From the NCBI RefSeq assembly GCF_030863805.1, contig NZ_CP132957.1:2790001-2854000 (forward strand): 64,000 nt of DNA, read 5' to 3'. The DNA is from Kineothrix sp. MB12-C1 (lineage in GTDB: Bacteria; Bacillota; Clostridia; Lachnospirales; Lachnospiraceae). Each line of letters begins with the position of its first letter. The stretch's first letter is position 1. The position numbers and the translations under genes are program-made. Under the pieces are notes generated by a model. That model ran no database searches and was not told the origin of the DNA. It saw only the letters and a program-made list of their open reading frames with translations. This document shows positions 1-7,847 of this stretch, piece after piece.

Positions 1-2
1 TT

Positions 3-1067
3 GGAATGATGTTGTTGGGCGGTGAGGAAACAATCCGATCAACAATAGTGGAGGCGGACTTGTCTGCGAAAGAAGTGGCGGAGCAGATTGTGGATGTGTG
101 GAAAAAAGGTATGTTCCATGCGGAAAGTATGCATACAAAGCTGGTGCTGCCTATTTGTACCCTTTATTTCTTCTATTTGAACGGACGATATATAGTAAAA
201 AGAAATATAAAAGGCGTCTTCCATGATATATATAATCTAGTGATGCTTATCCTTTTATTTAACAGCATTATATATGGGATTTATAATTGGGGTGATTTTC
301 GGAGACTTGTGGAAACCCTTTTGCCGCCGCTTAAAGGATTTCAGTTTAACCGGACTATATTTTTCAGTCCGTTCTTGTGGTATGCCGCTTTCTTTCTTAT
401 TCTGCAAAGGGTCTATGATATCCCCGTTTCGCTTACAAAGAAAGTGGGATATCAAAGGGCTTTGTCCTGGTTAGCCAATGGGTTGGCTCTCGCGGCCGTT
501 GCTGTGATTCTTTTCACCCCAAGTAAGTATAACGATTGGCGTGCTACGTGCAAAAATACGGCGCTGGAGCTTCTGAAAGGCAAAGTGAGCGATAGTATGT
601 CCTATGGTGAATTCTACTCTGTGGAGTTATTTGAGGAAATAAAAAAAGACATTAACTATCAGGAGGAATGGTCGGTGGCATATGGTATTCATCCGGCTGT
701 GCTTGAGTATAATGGCATTGCGACTTTGGATGGCTATCTTGGCTTTTATTCCAGTGAGTATAAGGCGGATTTCCGTAAGATGATTGCCCCCGCCTTGGAA
801 AGGGTGGAGGCGAGTCGTATTTATTATGATGATTGGGGAGCCAGGGCATATCTGTATCCGGGAACAGATTTATCAGTGGTAAGCGCTACTTGGTCGATGG
901 CGGTAACGGATTATGATTTGTATATGGATACGGAGGCTTTCCGGGCGTTGGGCGGCAAGTATATCTTTTCCCGTATTGAACTTGGAAATGCTCAGGAACT
1001 GGGGCTTACGTCAGTAGGAAGCTATGCGCGTCCCGGTTCACCCTATGTCATTTATTTATATGAATGA
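3..1067 (+). CDS. Multi-pass membrane protein, 3' part only (DUF6044-like)
   Basis: The reading frame is open to the left edge, so the gene begins before the window and the true start is not visible. The visible part has about four hydrophobic segments (residues about 44-62, 74-94, 120-135 and 152-170, counted from the ATG at 6), then about 180 mostly polar residues rich in Tyr, probably outside the membrane. This layout fits the uncharacterised or GT-C-like membrane proteins often found in clostridial surface-glycan loci; DUF6044 is my best family guess, not verified. The next gene is another GT-C-like protein on the same strand, 168 bp away. The stop codon lies inside an inverted repeat at 1064-1137. 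A role in glycan assembly is inferred from context only. Confidence 0.6.
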   Translation, partial: GMMLLGGEETIRSTIVEADLSAKEVAEQIVDVWKKGMFHAESMHTKLVLPICTLYFFYLNGRYIVKRNIKGVFHDIYNLVMLILLFNSIIYGIYNWGDFRRLVETLLPPLKGFQFNRTIFFSPFLWYAAFFLILQRVYDIPVSLTKKVGYQRALSWLANGLALAAVAVILFTPSKYNDWRATCKNTALELLKGKVSDSMSYGEFYSVELFEEIKKDINYQEEWSVAYGIHPAVLEYNGIATLDGYLGFYSSEYKADFRKMIAPALERVEASRIYYDDWGARAYLYPGTDLSVVSATWSMAVTDYDLYMDTEAFRALGGKYIFSRIELGNAQELGLTSVGSYARPGSPYVIYLYE

Positions 1068-1137
1068 TACCAGGGTCAAAAGGTCAGGTGTTTCATGCTA
1101 GCGAGAGCACAAAGTGTGTAGTGACCGCAGGTATCAT
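1064..1137. repeat. Imperfect inverted repeat over the stop codon of the first gene
   Basis: ATGATACC at 1064-1071 pairs with GGTATCAT at 1130-1137, and GGTCA just inside pairs with TGACC at 1122-1126. The left arm contains the TGA stop at 1065-1067. No T-run follows, so it is not a standard terminator. It could be a decayed inverted-repeat element. Confidence 0.45.
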
Positions 1138-1175
1138 GGGGCCAAAATACCCTTTGCCCTCAACAGCATCTGAAT

Positions 1176-1219
1176 GTAACGCTCAGTAGGTCAGAGTATT
1201 TACTGTGCTGAACAGTTGC
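1176..1219 (+). repeat. Short degenerate copy of the GTAAC/GTTAC element (family A)
   Basis: Begins GTAACGCTCAGTAGGTC and ends CTGAACAGTTGC, the two ends of the family A element, with only part of the first hairpin between them. No target duplication is visible. It lies just before the start of the next gene. Confidence 0.55.
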
Positions 1220-1235
1220 AAGAAAAGAGGTTTGG

Positions 1236-2705
1236 ATGGAAGAAATAAAGAATACGATGGAGAGGAAGAGATGGGAGAAGACGGCGGAGGTTGTCTTTTA
1301 TATCCTCGTGTTTGCTGCAATCAGTTGTTTTGCCATGCTTCAGGTATATGGAGATCCTCCCGATGAAATTAACCGATTTAAGATAGTCAGTTACATCTGG
1401 AATTATGGATATTTGCCAAAAGGAGGAGATCCGGAGGTGATTCTGGCAGGATATGGCGCCTCTTATGCGTTTCAGCCGATCCTGACCTATATCATACAGG
1501 GATACTTGCTTCGTTTTCTCGGAATGTTTACGAAAGATGGATATGTGCTGCTTCTGGCCGCACGCATGGTGAATGTTTGCTTCGGTGTTCTTATGGCATA
1601 CTATGTACGGTGCATTGCAAAGGAAGCGTGGAAGAATCCCTATGTGCAATGGACATTTACGCTTTTGGTCGTATTCCTGCCTCAGAATATTTTCATTCAT
1701 TCTTATGTGAATACGGATTCTATGGCGATGCTCTCTGTGGCGATTATTTTCTATGTGCTGCTTCGGGCAATGAGAACCGGCTATAGCAGAAAAGATTGCG
1801 TTTTGCTTTCGATAGGAATCATATTGTGTGCGATGTCTTATTATAATGCTTATGGCATTATAGTGGCAGCAATTCTTGTATTTATTATGAACTTCGTACA
1901 TAGGCAGGAGGGGAAAACAAAGAAAGTAACGATAGAGTGGAGGGAAATGCTGAGAAAGGGCGGATTGATATCCGCAATTGTACTACTCGGCATCGGTTGG
2001 TGGTTTGTCCGCAATGCGGTGCTTTATGATGGTGATATCATAGCGATGAATGCCAGGCTGCAATGCGCCATAGAGACGGCTACACCGGACTATAATCCTT
2101 TGACGCGATTCACTTATCAGAAGGAAGGGATTCCTCTAAGGGAGATGTTATTTGATACGGGGTATGTGACCTTGCTTCGCGATAGCTTTATCGCAATGTT
2201 CGGACCGATGGCAATACCGACTCATGGGTTGATTTATATCTTTTATAAATACTTATGGATTATAACGTGTGCGGCGGCAGTTCTTCCGATGAAAACGTGG
2301 ATAGATAAAGGTTGCTCTCAGGAAGCCTCTCCGTGGAAGTCAGAGGATGTGGGCGATTGGAAGAAAAAGGCGGTATTTTATGGCGGCATGTTATTGTTTT
2401 GCTTCATAACCATTGGGCTTAGTATTTATTATTCCTATACATGGGAATTCCAGCCTCAGGGAAGGTATATTCTACCGGTACTCGTCCCCTTTATGTATTT
2501 GGTAACGTTAGGAATTCAGAAGCTTTGCATTTTGGCAGAACATTTTCGTATAACAAGAGCTGTTAAATGTGCCAGGTTGCTTTGTATCGGTATTATGTCT
2601 TATGTTATGCTGGCATTTGCCTATAGTTTATTCGATCGCTTTATTCCGTATTATTTACAAGGAGAAAACATGTTCTCTATGTACGGGAAGATATTTATAC
2701 CTTAG
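1236..2705 (+). CDS. Polytopic membrane protein, GT-C / DUF2142-like
   Basis: A 489-residue protein with about ten hydrophobic segments. After the first one (residues about 19-37) comes PPDE at 41-44, the place where GT-C lipid-sugar-dependent glycosyltransferases and the DUF2142 family carry their conserved acidic motif. By analogy it would transfer a sugar from a polyprenyl-phosphate donor on the outer membrane face; that is inferred. The start at 1236 is supported by AGAGG about 5 nt upstream. The stop codon TAG lies inside the first unit of a five-copy tandem repeat (2702-3088), so the last codons read into repeat-like sequence. Its neighbours are another membrane protein upstream and a radical SAM gene downstream, all in the plus direction. 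Confidence 0.65.
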   Translation: MEEIKNTMERKRWEKTAEVVFYILVFAAISCFAMLQVYGDPPDEINRFKIVSYIWNYGYLPKGGDPEVILAGYGASYAFQPILTYIIQGYLLRFLGMFTKDGYVLLLAARMVNVCFGVLMAYYVRCIAKEAWKNPYVQWTFTLLVVFLPQNIFIHSYVNTDSMAMLSVAIIFYVLLRAMRTGYSRKDCVLLSIGIILCAMSYYNAYGIIVAAILVFIMNFVHRQEGKTKKVTIEWREMLRKGGLISAIVLLGIGWWFVRNAVLYDGDIIAMNARLQCAIETATPDYNPLTRFTYQKEGIPLREMLFDTGYVTLLRDSFIAMFGPMAIPTHGLIYIFYKYLWIITCAAAVLPMKTWIDKGCSQEASPWKSEDVGDWKKKAVFYGGMLLFCFITIGLSIYYSYTWEFQPQGRYILPVLVPFMYLVTLGIQKLCILAEHFRITRAVKCARLLCIGIMSYVMLAFAYSLFDRFIPYYLQGENMFSMYGKIFIP

Positions 2706-3088
2706 CCGCAAGCGGCCACGGTATGTTTTTTTGCACACTCGCTTTGCTCGGCGCAGTATAATATTGTTAAATATTATACTTTAGCCGCAAGCGGCCGCGG
2801 TATGTTTTTGCACACTCGCTTTGCTCGGCGCAGTACAATATTGTTAAATATTATACTTTAGCCGCAAGCGGCCGCGGTATGTTTTTGCACACTCGCTTTG
2901 CTCGGCGCAGTACAATATTGTTAAATATTATACCTTAGCCGCAAGCGGCCACGGTATGTTTTTGCACACTCGCTTTGCTCGGCGCAGTATAATATTGTTA
3001 AATATTATACCTTAGCCGCAAGCGGCCACGGTATGTTTTTGCACACTCGCTTTGCTCGGCGCAGTATAATATTGTTTAAATATTATAC
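2702..3088. repeat. Tandem repeat, five units of 77-79 bp
   Basis: Units begin with TTAGCCGCAAGCGGCC at 2702, 2781, 2858, 2935 and 3012. The first is 79 bp and the others 77 bp. Each holds two hairpins: GCCGC-AA-GCGGC, and a 24-nt inverted repeat with arms GTATAATATT and AATATTATAC around GTTA. Copies 2 and 3 carry GTACAATATT, which breaks one pair. The array fills most of the 561-bp gap between 2705 and 3267; the rest (3089-3160) shows nothing recognisable. It is not CRISPR, because there are no variable spacers. Confidence 0.95.
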
Positions 3089-3160
3089 CTTGATGGCTTG
3101 TCTTGACCGTAGATGGAATAAAGTGGTATGATAAATAGCATTGCTTACAGAAGATATGGT

Positions 3161-3230
3161 GTAGTTATTCAGCAGGTCTGTGCACTAGCTGCGCTGACCG
3201 TAAGAATATGTGAAGGTGCTGAACAGTTAC
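3161..3230 (+). repeat. Short family A element copy
   Basis: Runs from GTAGTTATTCAGCAGG through the first hairpin to CTGAACAGTTAC and lacks the central AAAATCCCATCACC hairpin. The flanks GATATGGT and GATATAGG agree at 6 of 8 positions, consistent with a decayed 8-bp target duplication. Confidence 0.65.
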
Positions 3231-3266
3231 GATATAGGAAGTGTTTGCGATAAAGGAGATAAGGAT

Positions 3267-4250
3267 ATGGCAGTAAGGGTACATAATTTTCTGGGAAGAT
3301 TGGGATGGAATGCGAGGAAATATTTTCCTATGCTTGCCAGTGAAAGTTATTTAAAGCTTCAATTTATTACGAGAAGGAAGTTGCAGAAGAATTATATCGA
3401 GCATTTTATGGGGAAGGAAGAAGTTCCTATGCCGCTCGTTGTCAATCTGGAGACGATTAACCGTTGCAATAGTACATGTGAGTTCTGTACTGCGAATAAA
3501 AATGCGGAAAAACGTCCTTATAAACGCATGGAGGACGAGTTGTTCTATAGTATTATCGATCAGCTGGCAGATTGGGGATATAAAGGCCATTTGACGATGT
3601 ATGGCAATAATGAACCATGGCTGGATACCCGTATTGTAGAATTCCATAAATATGCGAGAGAGAAGTTACCGGAAGCATTTATTTTCATGTCCACCAATGG
3701 ACTTTTGCTCGATGTGGATAAGGTGAAGTCGATTGTGCCATATGTGGATCAGCTTATTGTCAACAACTATGGACTTGATATGAAGCTGCACGATAATATT
3801 CAGGTAGTCTATGAATATATTAAGGCGCATCCCCAGGAATTCGAAGGTGTGGATATCCTTATTCAGATGCGTTACTTAAAAGAAGTGCTCACGAACCGTG
3901 CAGGAAGTGCGCCGAATAAAAAGGCTACGGAGAAGGTAATTACAGAGACTTGCCTCATGCCTTATACGGATATGTGGATTATGCCGAATGGAAGATTAGG
4001 CATATGCTGCTGCGATAATTTAGAGGTAACAAACCTGGCTGATTTACATGAGATGCCGTTAAAAGAAGCGTGGAACAGCAAGAAATATCAGGAGCTTCGT
4101 GAAGCGATTAAGACAGGCAGACAGAACTATGGCTTCTGCAAGCATTGTGACTTTATCGATGCAGGGCTGCGGATGGATGCGGTAGATGATGTGCTGAAAG
4201 ATAATGAAACGATGCATGGAGCGAGACAGTCCATATTTAAGAATAAATAA
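3267..4250 (+). CDS. Radical SAM protein with SPASM-type C-terminal cluster region
   Basis: About 327 residues. The radical SAM 4Fe-4S motif CNSTCEFC (C67, C71, C74 from this start) follows a short N-terminal region. The C-terminal part has CLMPYTDMWIMPNG, then GICCCD and later FCKHCDF, the Cys spacing expected of a SPASM auxiliary-cluster domain. I place the start at 3267 because AAAGGAG lies about 7 nt upstream. The frame is open to 3210, but those extra codons would be translated from the end of a mobile-element copy (3161-3230). SPASM enzymes modify peptides, proteins or small molecules by radical chemistry; the substrate here is unknown. It lies in a glycan locus, so a sugar or cell-envelope substrate is possible. 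Confidence 0.88.
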   Translation: MAVRVHNFLGRLGWNARKYFPMLASESYLKLQFITRRKLQKNYIEHFMGKEEVPMPLVVNLETINRCNSTCEFCTANKNAEKRPYKRMEDELFYSIIDQLADWGYKGHLTMYGNNEPWLDTRIVEFHKYAREKLPEAFIFMSTNGLLLDVDKVKSIVPYVDQLIVNNYGLDMKLHDNIQVVYEYIKAHPQEFEGVDILIQMRYLKEVLTNRAGSAPNKKATEKVITETCLMPYTDMWIMPNGRLGICCCDNLEVTNLADLHEMPLKEAWNSKKYQELREAIKTGRQNYGFCKHCDFIDAGLRMDAVDDVLKDNETMHGARQSIFKNK

Positions 4251-4258
4251 ATGAAGAG

Positions 4259-4293
4259 CCGCTGCAAAAGATGAGAAAGATATTTTGCAGCGG
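4259..4293 (+). terminator. Hairpin after the radical SAM gene
   Basis: CCGCTGCAAAA (4259-4269) pairs with TTTTGCAGCGG (4283-4293), an 11-bp stem with a 13-nt loop. The sequence after it is only moderately T-rich, so termination is plausible but not certain. Confidence 0.6.
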
Positions 4294-4305
4294 AACTTTA
4301 TATAT

Positions 4306-4580
4306 AATTTTGTGACTGAGGAGGGGACGACTTTATCCATATTAGTTTGGCCTCCGGCGCGCGCGGCTGTATTTTCTAAATGAAACGGGTGTGTATTGGA
4401 AGGGGACGGGGCGGCAAGAAGGTACATCCATGTACCGTTTTGCCTAAATACCGCATCCTTGCGGTATTTGCCCTGCGCTACAATCGGTTTCATTAAGAAA
4501 ATTCGGGCCGTTTGCTTAATAGAGTCCAAACTAACATGGATAAAGTCTGTTTCCCGGCTAACTTACAAATTGTGTATAAA
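4306..4580. repeat. Long imperfect inverted-repeat element with two inner hairpins
   Basis: The outer arm with CTTTATCCATATTAGTTTGG pairs with CCAAACTAACATGGATAAAG near 4527-4547. Further in, TATTTTCTAAATGAAAC pairs with GTTTCATTAAGAAAAT. At the tip are two hairpins: GGTACAT-CC-ATGTACC, and AAATACCGCA-TCCT-TGCGGTATTT. The pairing weakens towards both ends, so the limits are approximate. It occupies most of the 389-bp gap between genes. It differs from the GTAAC/GTTAC elements and carries no gene. It is probably a non-autonomous insertion element, or less likely a structured RNA. Confidence 0.7.
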
Positions 4581-4639
4581 GTTACCGAAAATATCGGGGA
4601 GTGAATAGCTGAAGGGATTTAAAGAGGAGAGAGTATGAG

Positions 4640-5704
4640 ATGAAAGGTGGAAGAGGTATGGGTGTTTATAAAAAGGTGATAGTTTTGTTTTTGATGTTGT
4701 TTGCGGCTGGCTATATTGTAGGGTGTGGACAAGGTGCTGATTCGGGGCAGGATATGGTGGACAAGGGTGTTATGGAAGGGGAAGTAGCGGAGGATAGCTC
4801 TGTGGCAGAAGATGATTCAATAGAGGGGGAACGTTCTGATGCGGATAAGGGAGCAGTGGAGAGTAAGGATGTAAAGGATGGCGGGGAAGGAAATGGTGTA
4901 GGTATCGAGGGAGGAGAGAATGCAGAAGGCGATGCGGGGAAAAGCGGAGCAGACGACGAGGTGAAGGCGGAAGGCAGTCAGCCGGTTTCTCCGTGGGCTG
5001 GAAAGAAGGTTTCTATATGTGGTGACAGCCTTTCCACTTTTACCGGCTATATTCCGGACTATTATAGCAAGTTTTATCCGGAAAATGGTGAGATAACGCA
5101 GGTGGATGATACATGGTGGATGAGGGTGCTTAATCGGACAGGGATGGAACTGTGTCGGAATGCTTCCTATTCGGGAAGTACGGTGAGTGGGCCGTCTTTG
5201 GATAATAGTGATGGGAGGTATTCTTGCGGTGACCGGCGAATAATGGATTTAGCGGGGGAAGCAGGAGAGCAGCCGGACATTATTATTGTGCTGATGGGGG
5301 CTAACGATCTGCTGAATAATATTCCTCTTGGAGATTATGACGGTGTTTCGACAGTGGAAGAAGGTGTGATAGGGACTTTCAGCGAAGCGTATGCCTTGAT
5401 GCTGGATAAGATGAAACGTTCATATCCCGACGCGGAGATTTATTGCGCTACAATTGCAGAAGTATCCCGCTGGAATGATAAGGGAGAAAAGTTTCCATTT
5501 ATGAATGCAGAAGGTCTGACTGCGGAGGACTATAATGAATGGATAAGGGCAATTGCTCAGGCTAAAGGGGTGCATCTTATCGATGTGTATCAATGTGGAA
5601 TCACTTCTGAAAATGCGCAGGAATATACTAGTGATGGAACGCATCCAAATGCAGAAGGCGCCGGGCTTATAGCGGATAAAGTCTGCGAAGCCTTCGAACT
5701 TTGA
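4640..5704 (+). CDS. Lipoprotein with SGNH/GDSL-type hydrolase domain
   Basis: 354 residues from 4640; an alternative start at 4658 would still keep the signal sequence. Residues about 9-29 form a lipoprotein signal ending IVGC (C29). A long acidic, Gly/Glu/Asp-rich linker spans about 30-118. The SGNH domain follows: GDSLS with the nucleophile S130, GAND in the middle, and DGTHPN near the C-terminus with D332 and H335. Such enzymes remove or transfer acyl groups on polysaccharides or lipids. A membrane-anchored extracellular deacetylase or acetyl transferase acting on the surface glycan is a reasonable inference, given the MBOAT acyltransferase about 5 kb downstream. An RBS-like GAGGAG lies upstream. 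No partner gene overlaps it. Confidence 0.85.
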   Translation: MKGGRGMGVYKKVIVLFLMLFAAGYIVGCGQGADSGQDMVDKGVMEGEVAEDSSVAEDDSIEGERSDADKGAVESKDVKDGGEGNGVGIEGGENAEGDAGKSGADDEVKAEGSQPVSPWAGKKVSICGDSLSTFTGYIPDYYSKFYPENGEITQVDDTWWMRVLNRTGMELCRNASYSGSTVSGPSLDNSDGRYSCGDRRIMDLAGEAGEQPDIIIVLMGANDLLNNIPLGDYDGVSTVEEGVIGTFSEAYALMLDKMKRSYPDAEIYCATIAEVSRWNDKGEKFPFMNAEGLTAEDYNEWIRAIAQAKGVHLIDVYQCGITSENAQEYTSDGTHPNAEGAGLIADKVCEAFEL

Positions 5705-5868
5705 ACTTTGTAGGTGTGCGGTTTAACGTTTATTTGAATGAAGTGTGTAAATGTTATTGTGATGGGAAATTTAATGTGATATAGTTTATTTATTGGAAAC
5801 TAGAGCCAGGCGGCTTACCCTCTTTTATCGGAGGGATTATCCTTCCAGACGAAAGAAAGGAGGGTGCT

Positions 5869-5961
5869 ATGAATGGTTACATATGCGGATTTACTGCGCT
5901 GACCGTAATAATACATGGAAAAGCAAGGGGAAAAGAAAATAGCCGCCACTACTCACAATAG
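5869..5961 (+). pseudogene. Remnant of a holin-like (type I) toxin gene interrupted by an element fragment
   Basis: AAAGGAGGGTGCT precedes an ATG at 5873 that reads MVTYADLL and then stops (TGA at 5900-5902). MVTYADL is the usual N-terminus of the small holin-like toxins of Firmicutes. An overlapping frame from 5869 gives 30 residues ending ENSRHYSQ (stop 5959-5961). The hydrophobic helix expected after the N-terminus is missing. In its place is a family A element piece matching GCGCATTTACTGCGCTGACC (about 5885-5918). The downstream hairpin is that of a typical toxin/antitoxin RNA end. I infer loss of function by replacement of the membrane segment. Identification rests on a 7-residue motif and the flanking layout, so it is tentative. 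Confidence 0.5.
5885..5918 (+). repeat. Internal fragment of a family A element
   Basis: GCGGATTTACTGCGCTGACC followed by GTAATAATACATGG matches the first-hairpin region of the complete copies. Neither element end is present, so this is a remnant within the toxin pseudogene. Confidence 0.65.
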
Positions 5962-5969
5962 TGACGGCT
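5941..5969. terminator. Hairpin at the end of the toxin remnant
   Basis: AGCCGCCACTA pairs with TAGTGACGGCT across a 7-nt loop (one mismatch). It lies between the plus-strand toxin remnant and the minus-strand oxidoreductase gene, so it may end transcripts from both sides. The rest of the gap from 5705 to 5868 has no other feature I can name, apart from a GC-rich leader before the toxin start. Confidence 0.5.
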
Positions 5970-6004
5970 GTTTGAAATAACAGCTATTATTATTTTGCCG
6001 ATTA

Positions 6005-7600
6005 TTATTCTATTTCGTTTGATTTCGCCTCTTCGTGGTATTCCTTTTCTGTATTAACGCTCCATACATTGTCTTTGCGGTTAATGCCGTATTTGATATT
6101 TTTAACGGCCTCAAAGGAGGTACACATGGAATGGTCGATATTGTTATACCGATGTTGTCCGTTACGTCCTACGCAATAGAGGTTGTCGATCGTATCCAGA
6201 TAGGCGGTAAGCTTATCCATGTCCTTATATGTATCGAAATAAGCAGGATATGCCTTTTTCACCCGTTCTACATGGGTATCCAGAACCTGGGAAGCATCGT
6301 CGATCAGATCCATCTGTACCATTTCTCCGATGGCGAGAGAAGTGAATTCTTCCTCGTTCATATTCCAGAAAGAGTCACCTTCATTGCAGAAATATTCCAA
6401 TCCTATCCACACAGTATGTTCCAAATCTTTAATCATATAAGGGGACCAGTTGTTGTATATTTGCAGGCGGCCCAATTTGACCGTTCTATCGTGAACATAA
6501 ATCCAGCAGTCGGGAACAATATTGCCGACGGTTTTCATCTTGGTCAGATTCTTTAGATTCAACTTGGGTACGAGGACACCAAGAGTCATGTAATCGCGGT
6601 AAGGGAGACCGGAGGCAATGGCGGCCATATCGGCAGGCACATCATTCATACCGCCGACTAAATCTTTAATCGGCATAGAAGAGATGAAGATATCACCTTC
6701 GATAGTGGAGACTTCACCCTCGTGCTCATAAGTAAGTGCGGTAATATGATTATCTTTATTTTTAACAAAACCGGTTACTTTACTGTTTTTTAAAATTGTT
6801 CCGCCCAGCTTCGTAATTTCATCGGCTGTGACTTCCCATAACTGACCGGGGCCGAGTTTGGGATATTTGAACTGTTCGATCAAAGAGGTCTCTACTTTGC
6901 GATTTTCTTTGCCTGGCAGCATTTTTTCGAAGACATCTTTTAAAATAGCAATAATGGAAAGACCCTTTACACGTTGGGAGCCCCAATCCGGAGCAATTTC
7001 ACTAGGGTTACGTCCCCAAAGATTTTCTGTGTAGTTCTCGAAGAACATGGAATAAAGCTTCCTGCCAAAGCGATTGATATAGAAATCTTCCAGAGAGTTT
7101 TCTTTTCTCTTAACGACCAAAGATTTCAAATAGCTGAAACCGACAACAATAGTCGTAGCAAGCCCCATATTCCGAAAGGTTTCAAACTTAAAAGAAATAG
7201 GATAGTCGAAAAAATTCCTGTTAAAATAAATGCGGGATACGCGGTTTCGGTTCAACATAACACGTTCTTCTTTTTCCGGATCAGGTCCACCCTTTGCGAG
7301 GGGCATAGAACGGTTTAACAGTATATCATCATAGGCAGGAGAACCCTGTTCCGGAAGCATATTAGCCCACCATTCGTTGACTTCAGGGACTTTGGAAAAG
7401 AAGCGATGACCGCCCATATCCATGCGGTTTCCGTTATGATTAACTGTTCGGGAGATACCGCCGAAAGCAGCGCTTTCTTCCAATACGATGACTTCGAAGT
7501 CATTATCTATATCCGGGTTACCGGGCTGCCTGTTTGTCAATAATTCGTAGGCTGCGGTCAGTCCGGCAGGACCGGCGCCTATGATAAGAGCTTTTCTCAT
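6005..7600 (-). CDS. NAD(P)/FAD-dependent oxidoreductase, amine oxidase / UDP-galactopyranose mutase-like
   Basis: 531 residues. The N-terminus [21 protein letters not shown] is a dinucleotide-binding fold with GAGPAG at 8-13. [22 protein letters not shown] is the FAD-contact region shared by protoporphyrinogen-oxidase-like and UDP-galactopyranose-mutase-like flavoproteins. The start is supported by AGAGG about 9 nt upstream of the ATG. Relatives are common in glycan loci of clostridia, and a role in sugar-nucleotide or lipid-linked sugar chemistry fits, but no substrate can be assigned. It is transcribed against its neighbours and separated from the upstream plus-strand gene by 247 bp that include a short element copy. 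Confidence 0.78.
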   Translation of the reverse strand: MRKALIIGAGPAGLTAAYELLTNRQPGNPDIDNDFEVIVLEESAAFGGISRTVNHNGNRMDMGGHRFFSKVPEVNEWWANMLPEQGSPAYDDILLNRSMPLAKGGPDPEKEERVMLNRNRVSRIYFNRNFFDYPISFKFETFRNMGLATTIVVGFSYLKSLVVKRKENSLEDFYINRFGRKLYSMFFENYTENLWGRNPSEIAPDWGSQRVKGLSIIAILKDVFEKMLPGKENRKVETSLIEQFKYPKLGPGQLWEVTADEITKLGGTILKNSKVTGFVKNKDNHITALTYEHEGEVSTIEGDIFISSMPIKDLVGGMNDVPADMAAIASGLPYRDYMTLGVLVPKLNLKNLTKMKTVGNIVPDCWIYVHDRTVKLGRLQIYNNWSPYMIKDLEHTVWIGLEYFCNEGDSFWNMNEEEFTSLAIGEMVQMDLIDDASQVLDTHVERVKKAYPAYFDTYKDMDKLTAYLDTIDNLYCVGRNGQHRYNNIDHSMCTSFEAVKNIKYGINRKDNVWSVNTEKEYHEEAKSNEIE

Positions 7601-7766
7601 GTAAAGATTCCTCTCACTTCACTCAATTTTTGTCTTGGTAAATTGACAATGGAAATAAATCACAATTACGATATATTTTAACATGTAATCGGGTAATTGC
7701 CAAGATAATTGTAATGGATGCCATGAAAATAGGGATATGGACAGATAGAATAAATTAAGTTAAACT

Positions 7767-7828
7767 GTAACTATTCATCAGGTCTGCGCATTTACTGCGC
7801 TGACCGTAAGAAAACGCAGAACAGTAAG
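7767..7828 (+). repeat. Short family A element copy
   Basis: GTAACTATTCATCAGG, then the complete first hairpin GGTCTGCGCA-TTTAC-TGCGCTGACC, then an abrupt end at AGAACAGTAAG. It lacks the central hairpin and has no clear target duplication. The rest of the divergent gap (7601-7766) is AT-rich and probably holds promoters, but none stands out. Confidence 0.65.
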
Positions 7829-7847
7829 TGAAATGGAGCAGATAGTA

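Noticed and set aside
2702-3088. CRISPR-like array
   Set aside because: Units are direct tandem repeats without variable spacers, and no cas genes are present.
3210-3266. Longer N-terminus of the radical SAM protein
   Set aside because: It would be read from the end of a mobile-element copy; a good ribosome binding site fits the ATG at 3267.
6035-6556. Open frame of 173 codons on the plus strand
   Set aside because: It lies wholly opposite the clear FAD oxidoreductase gene and has no family character.
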